Source: Christensenella sp. UBA6345
Lineage (GTDB): Bacteria; Bacillota; Clostridia; Christensenellales; UBA1242
Direction: 5' to 3'
Length of the DNA: 30,280 nucleotides
NCBI GenBank assembly: GCA_002437945.1
Contig: DJSB01000018.1
Location: 1-30,280, forward strand
Position 1 is the first letter of the stretch, and each line of letters starts with the position of its first letter. The notes below the pieces were generated by a model. It was not told the origin of the DNA, ran no database searches, and was given only the letters and a program-made list of their open reading frames with translations. Shown here one piece after another: positions 1-6,701 of the stretch. The translations under genes were made by a program, and so were the position numbers.

Positions 1-127
1 TGCAAAAATGGGGTTCACTTCAGTCATAACTCGGCTTTTATTATTAAAGAAAATCACAAGATTAATCCTGTAAATGTATTATACTATCCTATCGATACTA
101 CATATATCCTATTATTAAACTTAATTA
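1..127. other. Left edge, non-coding; possible insertion-sequence end
   Basis: No gene was found here. The stretch lies downstream of hflX and lacks a clear GC-rich terminator. The first 24 bases include GGGGTTCACTTCA. From memory this resembles the right-hand ends of IS3-family elements, where an AACTTTTTGGGG-type sequence precedes the terminal bases. Any element would lie outside the window, so this is a weak suggestion. Confidence 0.2.
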
Positions 128-1705
128 TTAACTATTCTTATTTACAAGTTTAATAATACTTTGTTTAAGTTGTTCGACATTAGTATTATTTTTTGCGGAT
201 ATATAGACCACATTTTTAGATTTAAATTCATCGTCTTCAAAATCTGGAACTAAATCTATCTTATTAAATACCGTTAACACTGGGGCTTTTGCTCCAATCT
301 TTTTTAACACTTCATCTACTACTTCCATTTGCTTTTTATAATGTGGATCGGATAAATCTACAACATGTATTAACAAATCAGCATATACAGTTTCTTCTAG
401 TGTCGAACTAAACGCATCTATAAATTCATGTGGTAGTTTGTTAATAAATCCTACTGTATCTACTAATAATATCTCTGTGTTTTTATCCAGCCACAAATTA
501 CGTGTAGTAGTATCAAGAGTAGCAAACAATTCGTCTTTAGCGTACAATTTTTCTCTAGTTAATAGATTCATAAGAGTACTTTTACCACTATTAGTATAAC
601 CAACTATAGCCACTGTCTTCTTTTTGGAATAACGTCTATTCTGTCTATTAACTTCCCTAGTTGTCTTAACATTCTTTAATTGCTTTTCCAATTTTAATAT
701 TTTGTCCATTACAACACGTTTGTTAAGTTCTAGTTTAGTTTCTCCCGGCCCACGCATACCTACTCCGCCACCAAATCGTCCTTCTGTACCACTTAATCCT
801 GCAAGTCTTGGCAATGAGTTTTTTAGTTGTGCCAATTCAACTTGAAGTTTACCTTCACTAGTTTTTGCTCTCATAGCAAATATATCAAGTATAAGCATAC
901 TTCTATCTATAACTTTAACACCTAATGCTAGTTCAAGATTATTAATTTTACTACCGTTAAGTTGATTATCAAAAATAACCATATCGGCTTCGTCGAGTTT
1001 AACTGCTCTAGCAATCTCTTCAAGTTTACCTTCTCCTATAACATATTTAGGGTCAGGTTTACTTCTCTTTTGCCATATTTTATTAACAACCTTAATACCT
1101 GCAGTATTAGCAAGTCCTTCAAGTTCTTTTAAATCTACCGTTACATCATCATCTTTTTCTATTTCTGCCATAACCAGAATAGCACGTTGTTGTTGAGTAG
1201 TAGCATCAAAACTATTATCGTCCTTATTATTATCCTTACTATACTGGTCAATCTTTTCTAGTAATCCATATTTATTAATATACAACGCATTAGGGATATT
1301 GGTAATATTAATTTCTTTTCCTACCAACATACCGACATTGGCATCTGTTACACCATTAACAGATACACCCACTGCACATATACAATCAAAACCATATTTT
1401 TTAAGGGTTGCTTTATCTAAATTGGTTAATTGACTGTTTTCATTAGGTACAGTATGTATTAATCTTAAACCTTTACCTGTATTTATTTCTGCTAGGTCTA
1501 TATAGTCTTTATCAGAAACAAACAATGATACAACTACACCTTTTCTATCTATCAAAGCGCCTACTTGCAAAGATGTTCGATGTGTAATCTGTGCCATTAC
1601 TTTTAAAAGTCCCATATCAACAAAATCGTCTTTAGAACATCTCTTATCTTCATATTCCATAAGACAATCTTTAAGTTGTTGGCTAAAGTCAAATTCTATC
1701 TTCAT
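128..1705 (-). CDS. hflX: GTPase HflX, long clostridial form
   Basis: HflX is a ribosome-associated GTPase that splits stalled or hibernating 70S ribosomes under stress. The glycine-rich HflX motif with GPGETKLE lies near residues 312-326. Walker A (GYTNSGKST) is near 369-377, the switch I-type segment LFATLDTTTR near 393-402, and the G3 motif DTVGF at 416-420. NKID of the G4 motif follows further on. At 525 aa it is about 100 longer than the common 420-aa form. Residues 1-170 match the accessory N-terminal domain that I recall from clostridial HflX, including a segment like IHTVPNENSQLT. It follows the upstream membrane-protein gene by 14 nt, so the two are probably co-transcribed. That gap is almost entirely a G9 tract that must serve as the ribosome binding site. 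The family call is secure; the regulation is inferred. Confidence 0.96.
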   Translation of the reverse strand: MKIEFDFSQQLKDCLMEYEDKRCSKDDFVDMGLLKVMAQITHRTSLQVGALIDRKGVVVSLFVSDKDYIDLAEINTGKGLRLIHTVPNENSQLTNLDKATLKKYGFDCICAVGVSVNGVTDANVGMLVGKEINITNIPNALYINKYGLLEKIDQYSKDNNKDDNSFDATTQQQRAILVMAEIEKDDDVTVDLKELEGLANTAGIKVVNKIWQKRSKPDPKYVIGEGKLEEIARAVKLDEADMVIFDNQLNGSKINNLELALGVKVIDRSMLILDIFAMRAKTSEGKLQVELAQLKNSLPRLAGLSGTEGRFGGGVGMRGPGETKLELNKRVVMDKILKLEKQLKNVKTTREVNRQNRRYSKKKTVAIVGYTNSGKSTLMNLLTREKLYAKDELFATLDTTTRNLWLDKNTEILLVDTVGFINKLPHEFIDAFSSTLEETVYADLLIHVVDLSDPHYKKQMEVVDEVLKKIGAKAPVLTVFNKIDLVPDFEDDEFKSKNVVYISAKNNTNVEQLKQSIIKLVNKNS

Positions 1706-1719
1706 ATCCCCCCCCCAAT
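1706..1719 (-). promoter_or_regulatory. Poly-G (G9) ribosome binding site of hflX
   Basis: Nine consecutive C on the plus strand (1708-1716) read as G9 on the coding strand. The run lies two bases before the hflX ATG and three bases after the stop of the upstream gene. No AGGAGG-like sequence is nearby, so the G run itself must pair with the CCUCC anti-SD, with one G-U pair. Slippage here changes no protein but could change SD length. The sequence is directly visible; phase variation is inference. Confidence 0.6.
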
Positions 1720-2514
1720 TTATATAAATAATGGCATCTTATCGTTAACTTCCCTAACTTGTCCATTAATATTTTCTTCAGTTAAATCAATTAATTGACC
1801 ATTAAATTCTTTAAGGGCTTTTAGATTTTTACCCACTTCATTGATACGATTACCCAATACCAAAGCCTTAACTTTTGTAAGATTATCTACTTGTGAATCT
1901 TCAGTATATTGATTAAAAATATTAACTGCATTATCAAAATATGTACTTAACTTTGTAGCACATTCTTTTAAATTCTCTATACCATCATATTCATTAGATT
2001 CGTCAAACAAATAATTAAACAAATATAATCCCAAGTTATCTTTATCAAAATCGAAATTAGTATATGAATTAGCATAAGTATAGGCTTTAGAAATATTATT
2101 AGTTTTAGTTAAAGCCAAAACATATTTATTTTTTAAATAATTGTCTTCACTATATAATGATGCTTTAACAAGATTGGATACTTTTTTAGTAGAATTGTTA
2201 ATATCTACTTTAGTTACAAATGCAAGATAATTATCGTCTTGGCTAAATTTTTCATAATAAACTACTACTTTGTCATATTTGTTAATTTTTATAGCCAAAT
2301 TAAGTGTTGAATACAATTGATTATAATCGTGAGTTTTATTAAAAGCACGTTCGGAATATTTAAGAGCAAGATTATTAGCACCCATACTATAGTACCAATT
2401 ACATAGGGTTAAAGGATAAAAAAAATGTAGTACACTAAAAGTGGCTATTAGCAAAAACAACATAACTAAAAATGTATACAAAACAGGCTTAACTATATTA
2501 TTCTTGATACTCAT
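1720..2514 (-). CDS. Membrane-anchored helical-repeat protein, unknown function
   Basis: This 264-aa protein has one N-terminal transmembrane helix (about residues 10-33, VLYTFLVMLFLLIATFSVL). The rest is predicted alpha-helical, with repeats such as GANNLALKYSERAF and KTNNISKAYTYANSY that look like degenerate TPR or SEL-type hairpins. The helix most likely anchors an outward-facing scaffold domain. A good ribosome site (AAAGGAG) precedes the ATG. It is the first gene of a probable two-gene operon with hflX, 14 nt downstream, suggesting shared expression rather than a known functional link. I do not recognise the family. A lipobox is absent, so it is not a lipoprotein. Confidence 0.8.
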   Translation of the reverse strand: MSIKNNIVKPVLYTFLVMLFLLIATFSVLHFFYPLTLCNWYYSMGANNLALKYSERAFNKTHDYNQLYSTLNLAIKINKYDKVVVYYEKFSQDDNYLAFVTKVDINNSTKKVSNLVKASLYSEDNYLKNKYVLALTKTNNISKAYTYANSYTNFDFDKDNLGLYLFNYLFDESNEYDGIENLKECATKLSTYFDNAVNIFNQYTEDSQVDNLTKVKALVLGNRINEVGKNLKALKEFNGQLIDLTEENINGQVREVNDKMPLFI

Positions 2515-2532
2515 TATTTTCTCCTTTAATAT

Positions 2533-2561
2533 ATAATAAATGCTATATAATCATATAACAA
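2533..2561 (-). promoter_or_regulatory. Predicted promoter for the helical-repeat protein / hflX operon
   Basis: The -35 is TTGTTA (2556-2561) and the -10 is TATTAT (2533-2538), with a 17-bp spacer. The transcript would start just upstream of the AAAGGAG site. The region is AT-rich, so chance matches are possible. Confidence 0.35.
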
Positions 2562-2641
2562 ATTATTAAAAAAAACAAGCCTAAACCACCATAATAGAGA
2601 TTTTGGCTATAAATACAACTTTACTTACTATATATATCGAC

Positions 2642-2670
2642 AAAAAAGTGGCATAAATATGCCACTTTTT
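2642..2670 (-). terminator. Intrinsic terminator after the PepSY-like lipoprotein
   Basis: A perfect 13-bp stem (AAAAAGTGGCATA against its complement) with a 2-base loop is followed by a T run on the minus strand. The 5' arm overlaps the stop codon of the lipoprotein gene. Confidence 0.88.
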
Positions 2671-3349
2671 ATACAGATTTTGACGACAAAACTTCATTAG
2701 AAATAGGGTCAATAATTACTGCCAATTTAGTATTATCTCTTCCCACAAAACTTACATACCAATAATAAACATCGTTGATTTCATCATCACTTACTATTTT
2801 TATATAACATTCTCCCTTAAATTCGCCATTGTCTACAAAAGATTTTAATTGTTTTGATAGTTGCGCAACAGCAATTTTTAGTGCATTATCACTATTTACA
2901 TTCCAGTTATTAGTAATATTAACAAGTTCGACACTCTCTACAAATTCACCTGCAATAATTTTTGCTGTAACAACTTCACTTGTATTAATATTTTTCTTTA
3001 TATCACACATATATGTTAAGTCGTAAGGGTTACGTTCAAGTAAACCATCATATCTAGTAGTACCTACAGTCAAAACATAATTGGCATTATCAATTTCTAT
3101 ATCGTCAAGTATAGTAAATGTAATCACCCCAAATTCAATACCTTCAGTGCAATAACCATTAACCACATAGTTACGTTCACGCATACCACTTATCATATTA
3201 ACTTTAATATGTTGATTACTACCGACATACATTACTTCTCTACACTCGGCTACATTCTCACTGGCAAGTAGTACAATATTATTGTAACCACAACCACACA
3301 TTAATATTAGACAAAAAACACTTATAATTAATACGCATATTTTTTTCAT
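2669..3349 (-). CDS. Putative lipoprotein with PepSY-like C-terminal domain
   Basis: The protein is 226 aa from the chosen start (MKKICVLI). The N-terminus is a signal peptide ending MCGCG, so a lipidated cysteine near residue 20 is likely although the lipobox is not canonical. The C-terminal 65 residues (alpha helix, YYWYVSFVGRD, then AVIIDPISNEVLSS) follow the PepSY pattern, a domain often involved in protease inhibition or in extracytoplasmic regulation. An in-frame ATG at 3398-3400 and another at 3362-3364 give longer products but lack ribosome sites. GGGTGA seven bases before the chosen ATG supports this start. That site is buried in a stable hairpin (see 3350-3388). The domain call is moderate. 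Confidence 0.75.
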   Translation of the reverse strand: MKKICVLIISVFCLILMCGCGYNNIVLLASENVAECREVMYVGSNQHIKVNMISGMRERNYVVNGYCTEGIEFGVITFTILDDIEIDNANYVLTVGTTRYDGLLERNPYDLTYMCDIKKNINTSEVVTAKIIAGEFVESVELVNITNNWNVNSDNALKIAVAQLSKQLKSFVDNGEFKGECYIKIVSDDEINDVYYWYVSFVGRDNTKLAVIIDPISNEVLSSKSV

Positions 3350-3388
3350 AAAAAAATCACCCATAAATACATATATATTTATGAGTGA
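3350..3388 (-). terminator. Hairpin plus T7 between rpiB and the lipoprotein gene; covers the lipoprotein ribosome site
   Basis: On the minus strand a 13-bp stem (3357-3369 with 3376-3388, including one G-U pair) is followed directly by seven T and then the lipoprotein ATG at 3347-3349. It has the form of an intrinsic terminator for the rpiB operon. Its 3' arm also contains GGGTGA, the only candidate Shine-Dalgarno of the next gene. The G-U pair becomes C-A on the other strand, so the structure belongs to the minus-strand RNA. Confidence 0.65.
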
Positions 3389-3409
3389 TAAAGTTAACAT
3401 ATGACATAA

Positions 3410-3856
3410 TTAGTACATTTCGTCTAAATCTTTTATTCTTTGTATATGTCTGCCACCTTCAAAAGGAGTAGTTAAAAATGTTTCTAATATTTTTACTAAT
3501 TTATGTTTACTTAAAGTAGGATAGCCTTTATAACCACCACTAACTACTAGCACATTGGCGTTATTGTGAAATCTGCCTAAATAAGCCGTTTCTGGCATAT
3601 TGCATAATACTGCTCTAATTCCCTTACATCTATTGGCAGCAATACTAGCACCAAGCCCAGTTCCACACATGTAGATACCTAAATTACCTTCTTGTTTAAC
3701 AAGTTCGTTGGCTTTCTTTATATAATCTACATAAGAATCACTTTTATTATATTCATCAGCACCACAAGACACATATTCATAGCCGTGTTTGGTAAGCCAA
3801 TCTTTAACAAATTTCATCTTTTCTACACCATTATGGTCAGTTGCTAAATATATCAT
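3410..3856 (-). CDS. rpiB: Ribose-5-phosphate isomerase B family (RpiB/LacAB)
   Basis: RpiB interconverts ribose-5-phosphate and ribulose-5-phosphate in the non-oxidative pentose phosphate pathway. The 148-aa length is typical. Visible hallmarks are ATDHNG at the N-terminus (the family has DHAG), the catalytic-cysteine motif MCGTGLGASIAANR with Cys64, GIRAVLC, and RFHNNANVLVVSGG with the ring-opening His97. The start overlaps the stop of the phosphatase gene by 4 nt (ATGA), indicating translational coupling. A phosphatase next to rpiB matches the ywlE-ywlF order in Bacillus subtilis. A specialised role on another sugar phosphate such as allose-6-phosphate cannot be excluded. Confidence 0.93.
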   Translation of the reverse strand: MIYLATDHNGVEKMKFVKDWLTKHGYEYVSCGADEYNKSDSYVDYIKKANELVKQEGNLGIYMCGTGLGASIAANRCKGIRAVLCNMPETAYLGRFHNNANVLVVSGGYKGYPTLSKHKLVKILETFLTTPFEGGRHIQRIKDLDEMY

Positions 3857-4296
3857 ACTAAATCTCCTTTTTTAATAAGTTGCACGATTTCATCAGTAAT
3901 AAAATCAAAAATTTTAGCACATTTTTCATAAGCAGAAATATCTTGTCCGTATGGGTCTACGACATCAATTCCACTATAAAAATCACTTAAAGACATTACC
4001 CTACCAACATTCTTTATATATTCTTTATGGTTGTTGGTGATAGCAATTAATAAAGTATCTTTATCTACCATATCTATAGTGAGTTGTCTAGCCTTTTTAC
4101 GTCTAGCATTAATACCCATATTTTTAAGTGCTTGTAGAGTATATTTACTGGTATATGTATTAGGTTGAGCCATAATACCTGCACTATTAACTTTAATGTT
4201 GTTAATATCATTAAGTTTAAGTTTATGCTTCAATATATGCTCTATCATAGGGCTACGACAAGTATTACCTGTACATACAAATATTATTTTTTTCAT
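3853..4296 (-). CDS. Low-molecular-weight phosphatase, YwlE-like (protein-arginine phosphatase)
   Basis: This 147-aa protein has the LMW-PTP fold. The P-loop VCTGNTCRSP carries the nucleophile Cys8 and Arg14 of CX5RS, and the general-acid loop VVDPYGQD lies near residue 110-117. The residue after GN in the loop is Thr12. In B. subtilis YwlE the equivalent Thr11 selects phospho-arginine over phospho-tyrosine. Together with the adjacent rpiB this favours a protein-arginine phosphatase that opposes an McsB-type kinase. No mcsB, ctsR or clpC gene is in the window. The start has no obvious SD and lies 7 nt after the preceding stop, suggesting coupling. The fold is certain; the substrate is inferred. 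Confidence 0.9.
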   Translation of the reverse strand: MKKIIFVCTGNTCRSPMIEHILKHKLKLNDINNIKVNSAGIMAQPNTYTSKYTLQALKNMGINARRKKARQLTIDMVDKDTLLIAITNNHKEYIKNVGRVMSLSDFYSGIDVVDPYGQDISAYEKCAKIFDFITDEIVQLIKKGDLV

Positions 4297-4303
4297 ATTG
4301 ATA

Positions 4304-4894
4304 CTACTTTAAATTTAATGATGATTTTAACTGGTTAATTTTTCTATTAAGTCCATTTTTTGTACTAGTTTCGCAAGGTACACGTTTAAGATAATCTACC
4401 GCTCCTTGACGATACTCGTCATACACATCTGATACATATTTAACATCATCAGGTAAGGTACTTAAAAATCCACCTTTTAACGCACCTTCTGGAGTAAAAT
4501 CCAAAAGTAATACTGCCGAATCATCAAATATAACAAAATCAGACTGTCCACACTTATCTGTAGCATATACTTTTTGTCCTAAATGATTATACACAAGTGC
4601 TTTTAATGCTTCACATTTTAGATATGTGGTAACAACTTTAGGAACATAATATAAATGTTCTATATCTTTTGTTTCTTCCAACAATACATGGTCTAAATAA
4701 TAATCAGCCAATTTTTGTTCTACTTCCTTAAGATTAAGAACAGCATACTCATTGTACACTTCATCATAATTACCAGAGTAATCAGTAAGATGTCTATACA
4801 CCCTAACTTTACTAGACATATCAAACATACTCTCTATACAATTGTACAACTCGTCTCTATCTAAATGTTCGGTTTGGGATAATTTCTCTAACAT
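4304..4894 (-). CDS. Hypothetical protein, first gene of the phosphatase-rpiB operon
   Basis: I do not recognise this 196-aa soluble protein. It is acidic in its first half, with a central beta-rich part (DFVIFDDSAVLLLDFTPEGALKGGFLS) followed by a basic helical C-terminus. It has no signal peptide, membrane helix or metal motif. An AAGGAG site precedes the ATG. It is followed at 7 nt by the YwlE-like gene and then by the overlapping rpiB, so the three form one operon that ends at the hairpin at 3350-3388. Its position does not match any B. subtilis ywl gene that I recall. Confidence 0.8.
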   Translation of the reverse strand: MLEKLSQTEHLDRDELYNCIESMFDMSSKVRVYRHLTDYSGNYDEVYNEYAVLNLKEVEQKLADYYLDHVLLEETKDIEHLYYVPKVVTTYLKCEALKALVYNHLGQKVYATDKCGQSDFVIFDDSAVLLLDFTPEGALKGGFLSTLPDDVKYVSDVYDEYRQGAVDYLKRVPCETSTKNGLNRKINQLKSSLNLK

Positions 4895-4919
4895 ACTAGT
4901 CTCCTTAAAATCTATATAG

Positions 4920-4949
4920 ATAATAACACAATTTAAACATTAATACCAA
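4920..4949 (-). promoter_or_regulatory. Predicted promoter for the phosphatase-rpiB operon
   Basis: A -35 TTGGTA (4944-4949) and -10 TATTAT (4920-4925) are separated by 18 bp and sit just upstream of the AAGGAG site. Moderate match in an AT-rich region. Confidence 0.35.
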
Positions 4950-4983
4950 TTAATTAAGTAATATAATAACATTTTGGCAAAAC

Positions 4984-5012
4984 AAAAAACCTTGGGTATC
5001 CCAAGGTTTTTG
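4984..5012 (-). terminator. Terminator of the rplM-rpsI operon
   Basis: Stem ACCTTGGG (4989-4996), loop TAT, stem CCCAAGGT (5000-5007), flanked by A and T runs on both sides. It therefore works as a rho-independent terminator on the minus strand and could work in both directions. Confidence 0.92.
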
Positions 5013-5023
5013 TAAACACAAAA

Positions 5024-5446
5024 TTAACGTTTGCTATATTGTGGTGCTTTTCTTGCTTTCTTAAGACCAGGTTTTTTACGTTCTTTAACTCTAGAATCTC
5101 TAGTTAAGAATCCTGCTTTCTTAATATCGTCTTTCAAGTTTGGTTCTGCTTTAACCAATGCTCTAGCAATTGCTTGACGGATAGCACCTGCTTGACCACT
5201 TAAGCCACCGCCGTGTACATTAACAACGATGTCATATTTACCAACTGAATTGGTAAGTTCTAGTGGTTGGTTAACGATAAGTTGTAAAGTACCAAGACCA
5301 AAGAACTCGTCAAGTGCTTTCTTATTAACAGTAATTACACCATTACCATTAGGGGTAAGTCTAACTCTAGCAATAGATTGTTTACGACGACCTGTAGCGA
5401 TATATTCAACTGTCTTTGCTGCAGGGATTGATTTTTTAGTTGCCAT
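5024..5446 (-). CDS. rpsI: 30S ribosomal protein S9 (uS9)
   Basis: S9 is a small-subunit protein whose C-terminal tail contacts the P-site tRNA. The 140-aa protein shows EYIATGRRKQSIARVRL, GVITVNKKALDEFFG, the glycine-rich VNVHGGGLSGQAGAIRQAIARAL segment (positions about 76-98), and the basic tail KKARKAPQYSKR ending in the universally conserved SKR. Its ATG overlaps the rplM stop (TAATG), with GGAGGAG inside the end of rplM. This is the standard bacterial rplM-rpsI pair. Confidence 0.99.
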   Translation of the reverse strand: MATKKSIPAAKTVEYIATGRRKQSIARVRLTPNGNGVITVNKKALDEFFGLGTLQLIVNQPLELTNSVGKYDIVVNVHGGGLSGQAGAIRQAIARALVKAEPNLKDDIKKAGFLTRDSRVKERKKPGLKKARKAPQYSKR

Positions 5447-5889
5447 TATCTAACTCCTCCTACTAATTTGTATGGTTTAGGTTGTTGAGCAGTATGTGGA
5501 TGCTCTGCACCTTTGTATACTTTTAATTTTCTAAACATTTCTTTACCTAAACTATTTTTAGGTAGCATACCCTTAACTGCTTTTTCAAGAACAAAATCGC
5601 TCTTTGTAGCCATAAGGTCTTTGTATGCTGTTTGTTTTAATCCACCAGGGAATCCAGAATGACGATAGTAGAATTTATCTGTCATCTTCTTTCCTGTTAA
5701 TACCATCTTGTCTGTGTTGATTACTACTACATAATCACCTGCGTCACAATGAGGGGTATATGTAGGTTTATGTTTGCCACGTAGGATAGCAGCAACTTGA
5801 CTAGCAACTCTACCTAAAGGCATATCTGCAGCGTCAACTAATAACCACTCACTCTTGACAGTTTGTGCATTTGCCATAACTGTTTTCAT
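5446..5889 (-). CDS. rplM: 50S ribosomal protein L13 (uL13)
   Basis: L13 is an early-assembling large-subunit protein. The 147-aa sequence carries WLLVDAADMPLGRVASQ, ILRGKHKPTYTPHCDAGDYVVVIN (about residues 36-58), LTGKKMTDKFYYRHSGFPGG, and the C-terminal block MLPKNSLGKEMFRKLKVYKG, all diagnostic. AGGAG precedes the ATG. The gene is first in the operon. It has a roughly 100-nt untranslated leader that may host L13 feedback control, as known for other Bacillota. Confidence 0.99.
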   Translation of the reverse strand: MKTVMANAQTVKSEWLLVDAADMPLGRVASQVAAILRGKHKPTYTPHCDAGDYVVVINTDKMVLTGKKMTDKFYYRHSGFPGGLKQTAYKDLMATKSDFVLEKAVKGMLPKNSLGKEMFRKLKVYKGAEHPHTAQQPKPYKLVGGVR

Positions 5890-5930
5890 ATATATTAATC
5901 TCCTAAAATAAATTTAAAATAATTAATTTA

Positions 5931-5974
5931 ACGTATGCCTTTGATTTGTGGGGCTAGTACAAAAAAAAGTGCAA
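5931..5974 (-). promoter_or_regulatory. rplM 5' leader, possible L13 autoregulatory element
   Basis: The leader RNA starts with a short GCAA/TTGC hairpin next to a run of eight U. It continues with a stem GTA-GCC pairing GGC-TAC around the loop CCACAAATCAAA (5932-5960). Rfam describes an L13 leader in low-GC Gram-positives. The short stem and the AGCC/GGCATAC pairing look compatible, but I could not align it to the model. Confidence 0.4.
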
Positions 5975-5993
5975 CCTTAAATATTGCAAGTAA

Positions 5994-6022
5994 ATTATAA
6001 ATAATTATAATCTATTTGTCAA
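5994..6022 (-). promoter_or_regulatory. Strong promoter of rplM-rpsI
   Basis: A consensus -35 TTGACA (6017-6022), 17-bp spacer and consensus -10 TATAAT (5994-5999). The start is expected near 5986. This is among the best promoters in the window, fitting a ribosomal protein operon. Confidence 0.85.
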
Positions 6023-6051
6023 GATAATTTTGCACTTTTTAAAGCGATTTT

Positions 6052-6684
6052 TTAATAATTTCTATCTTTATTATTATTAAGTTGTTGCATCATACGATAC
6101 CTTTCAATAATAACATCTGATTGACGCCTTATTTTATATGGATTAAGTGATGGCAAACCACTAGATTGCATAATAATATTATCACCATCAGTATTGTATA
6201 TATCACAAACAAAGCGATATTTCTTTAATGCATCATACTGGTCAGTATGCAAAAACACATCTTTATTAAGTGGTTTGGTTTCGGCATATTTAATAGCATA
6301 ACTAGGATATTCAAGTGATATAACATGCTTAAATGGTTTAAGCAATTGAGCAATATGTGCTTGACTTTCTTTATCATCATATACTGCTTGACTAGCGCCA
6401 AAATCAATAACAGCCGGCTCTTGAAGTCCATTTAAGACTTCTTCAACCATACGTATTTCATATGGCTTTTGATATTTTAACCATAGTTTTGGGTCAAGTT
6501 TTAATAATTTAGTAGATTTTTCTTTATCAAAACCATATTTAGGATAATACACTTTCCTATAATCGTCCATACTTATCTGGTTAAGCCCTAATGTATTAAC
6601 TAGACTATCAGATATAATGCTTTTGCCCACACCCACAGGTCCAATCAAAATTATTGTATTGTTGTATATATAATCTTTATCCAT
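6052..6684 (-). CDS. P-loop ATPase/kinase of unknown substrate (shikimate-kinase-like N-terminus)
   Basis: About 210 aa. A beta strand (NTIILIGPVGVGKS) carries a Walker A motif at the N-terminus, followed about 15 residues later by SMDDYRK, where an acidic residue usually binds substrate or Mg2+. This arrangement is like shikimate kinase and other small-molecule kinases. A later beta strand PAVIDFGAS could hold the Walker B-like function. The end is basic and asparagine-rich (QQLNNNKDRNY). A TTG 21 nt upstream overlaps the previous stop, but the ATG at 6682-6684 has AAAGGA at a good distance and is chosen. It is the last gene of a three-gene island. The substrate is unknown. Confidence 0.78.
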   Translation of the reverse strand: MDKDYIYNNTIILIGPVGVGKSIISDSLVNTLGLNQISMDDYRKVYYPKYGFDKEKSTKLLKLDPKLWLKYQKPYEIRMVEEVLNGLQEPAVIDFGASQAVYDDKESQAHIAQLLKPFKHVISLEYPSYAIKYAETKPLNKDVFLHTDQYDALKKYRFVCDIYNTDGDNIIMQSSGLPSLNPYKIRRQSDVIIERYRMMQQLNNNKDRNY

Positions 6685-6701
6685 ATGTATATATTCCTTT
6701 A

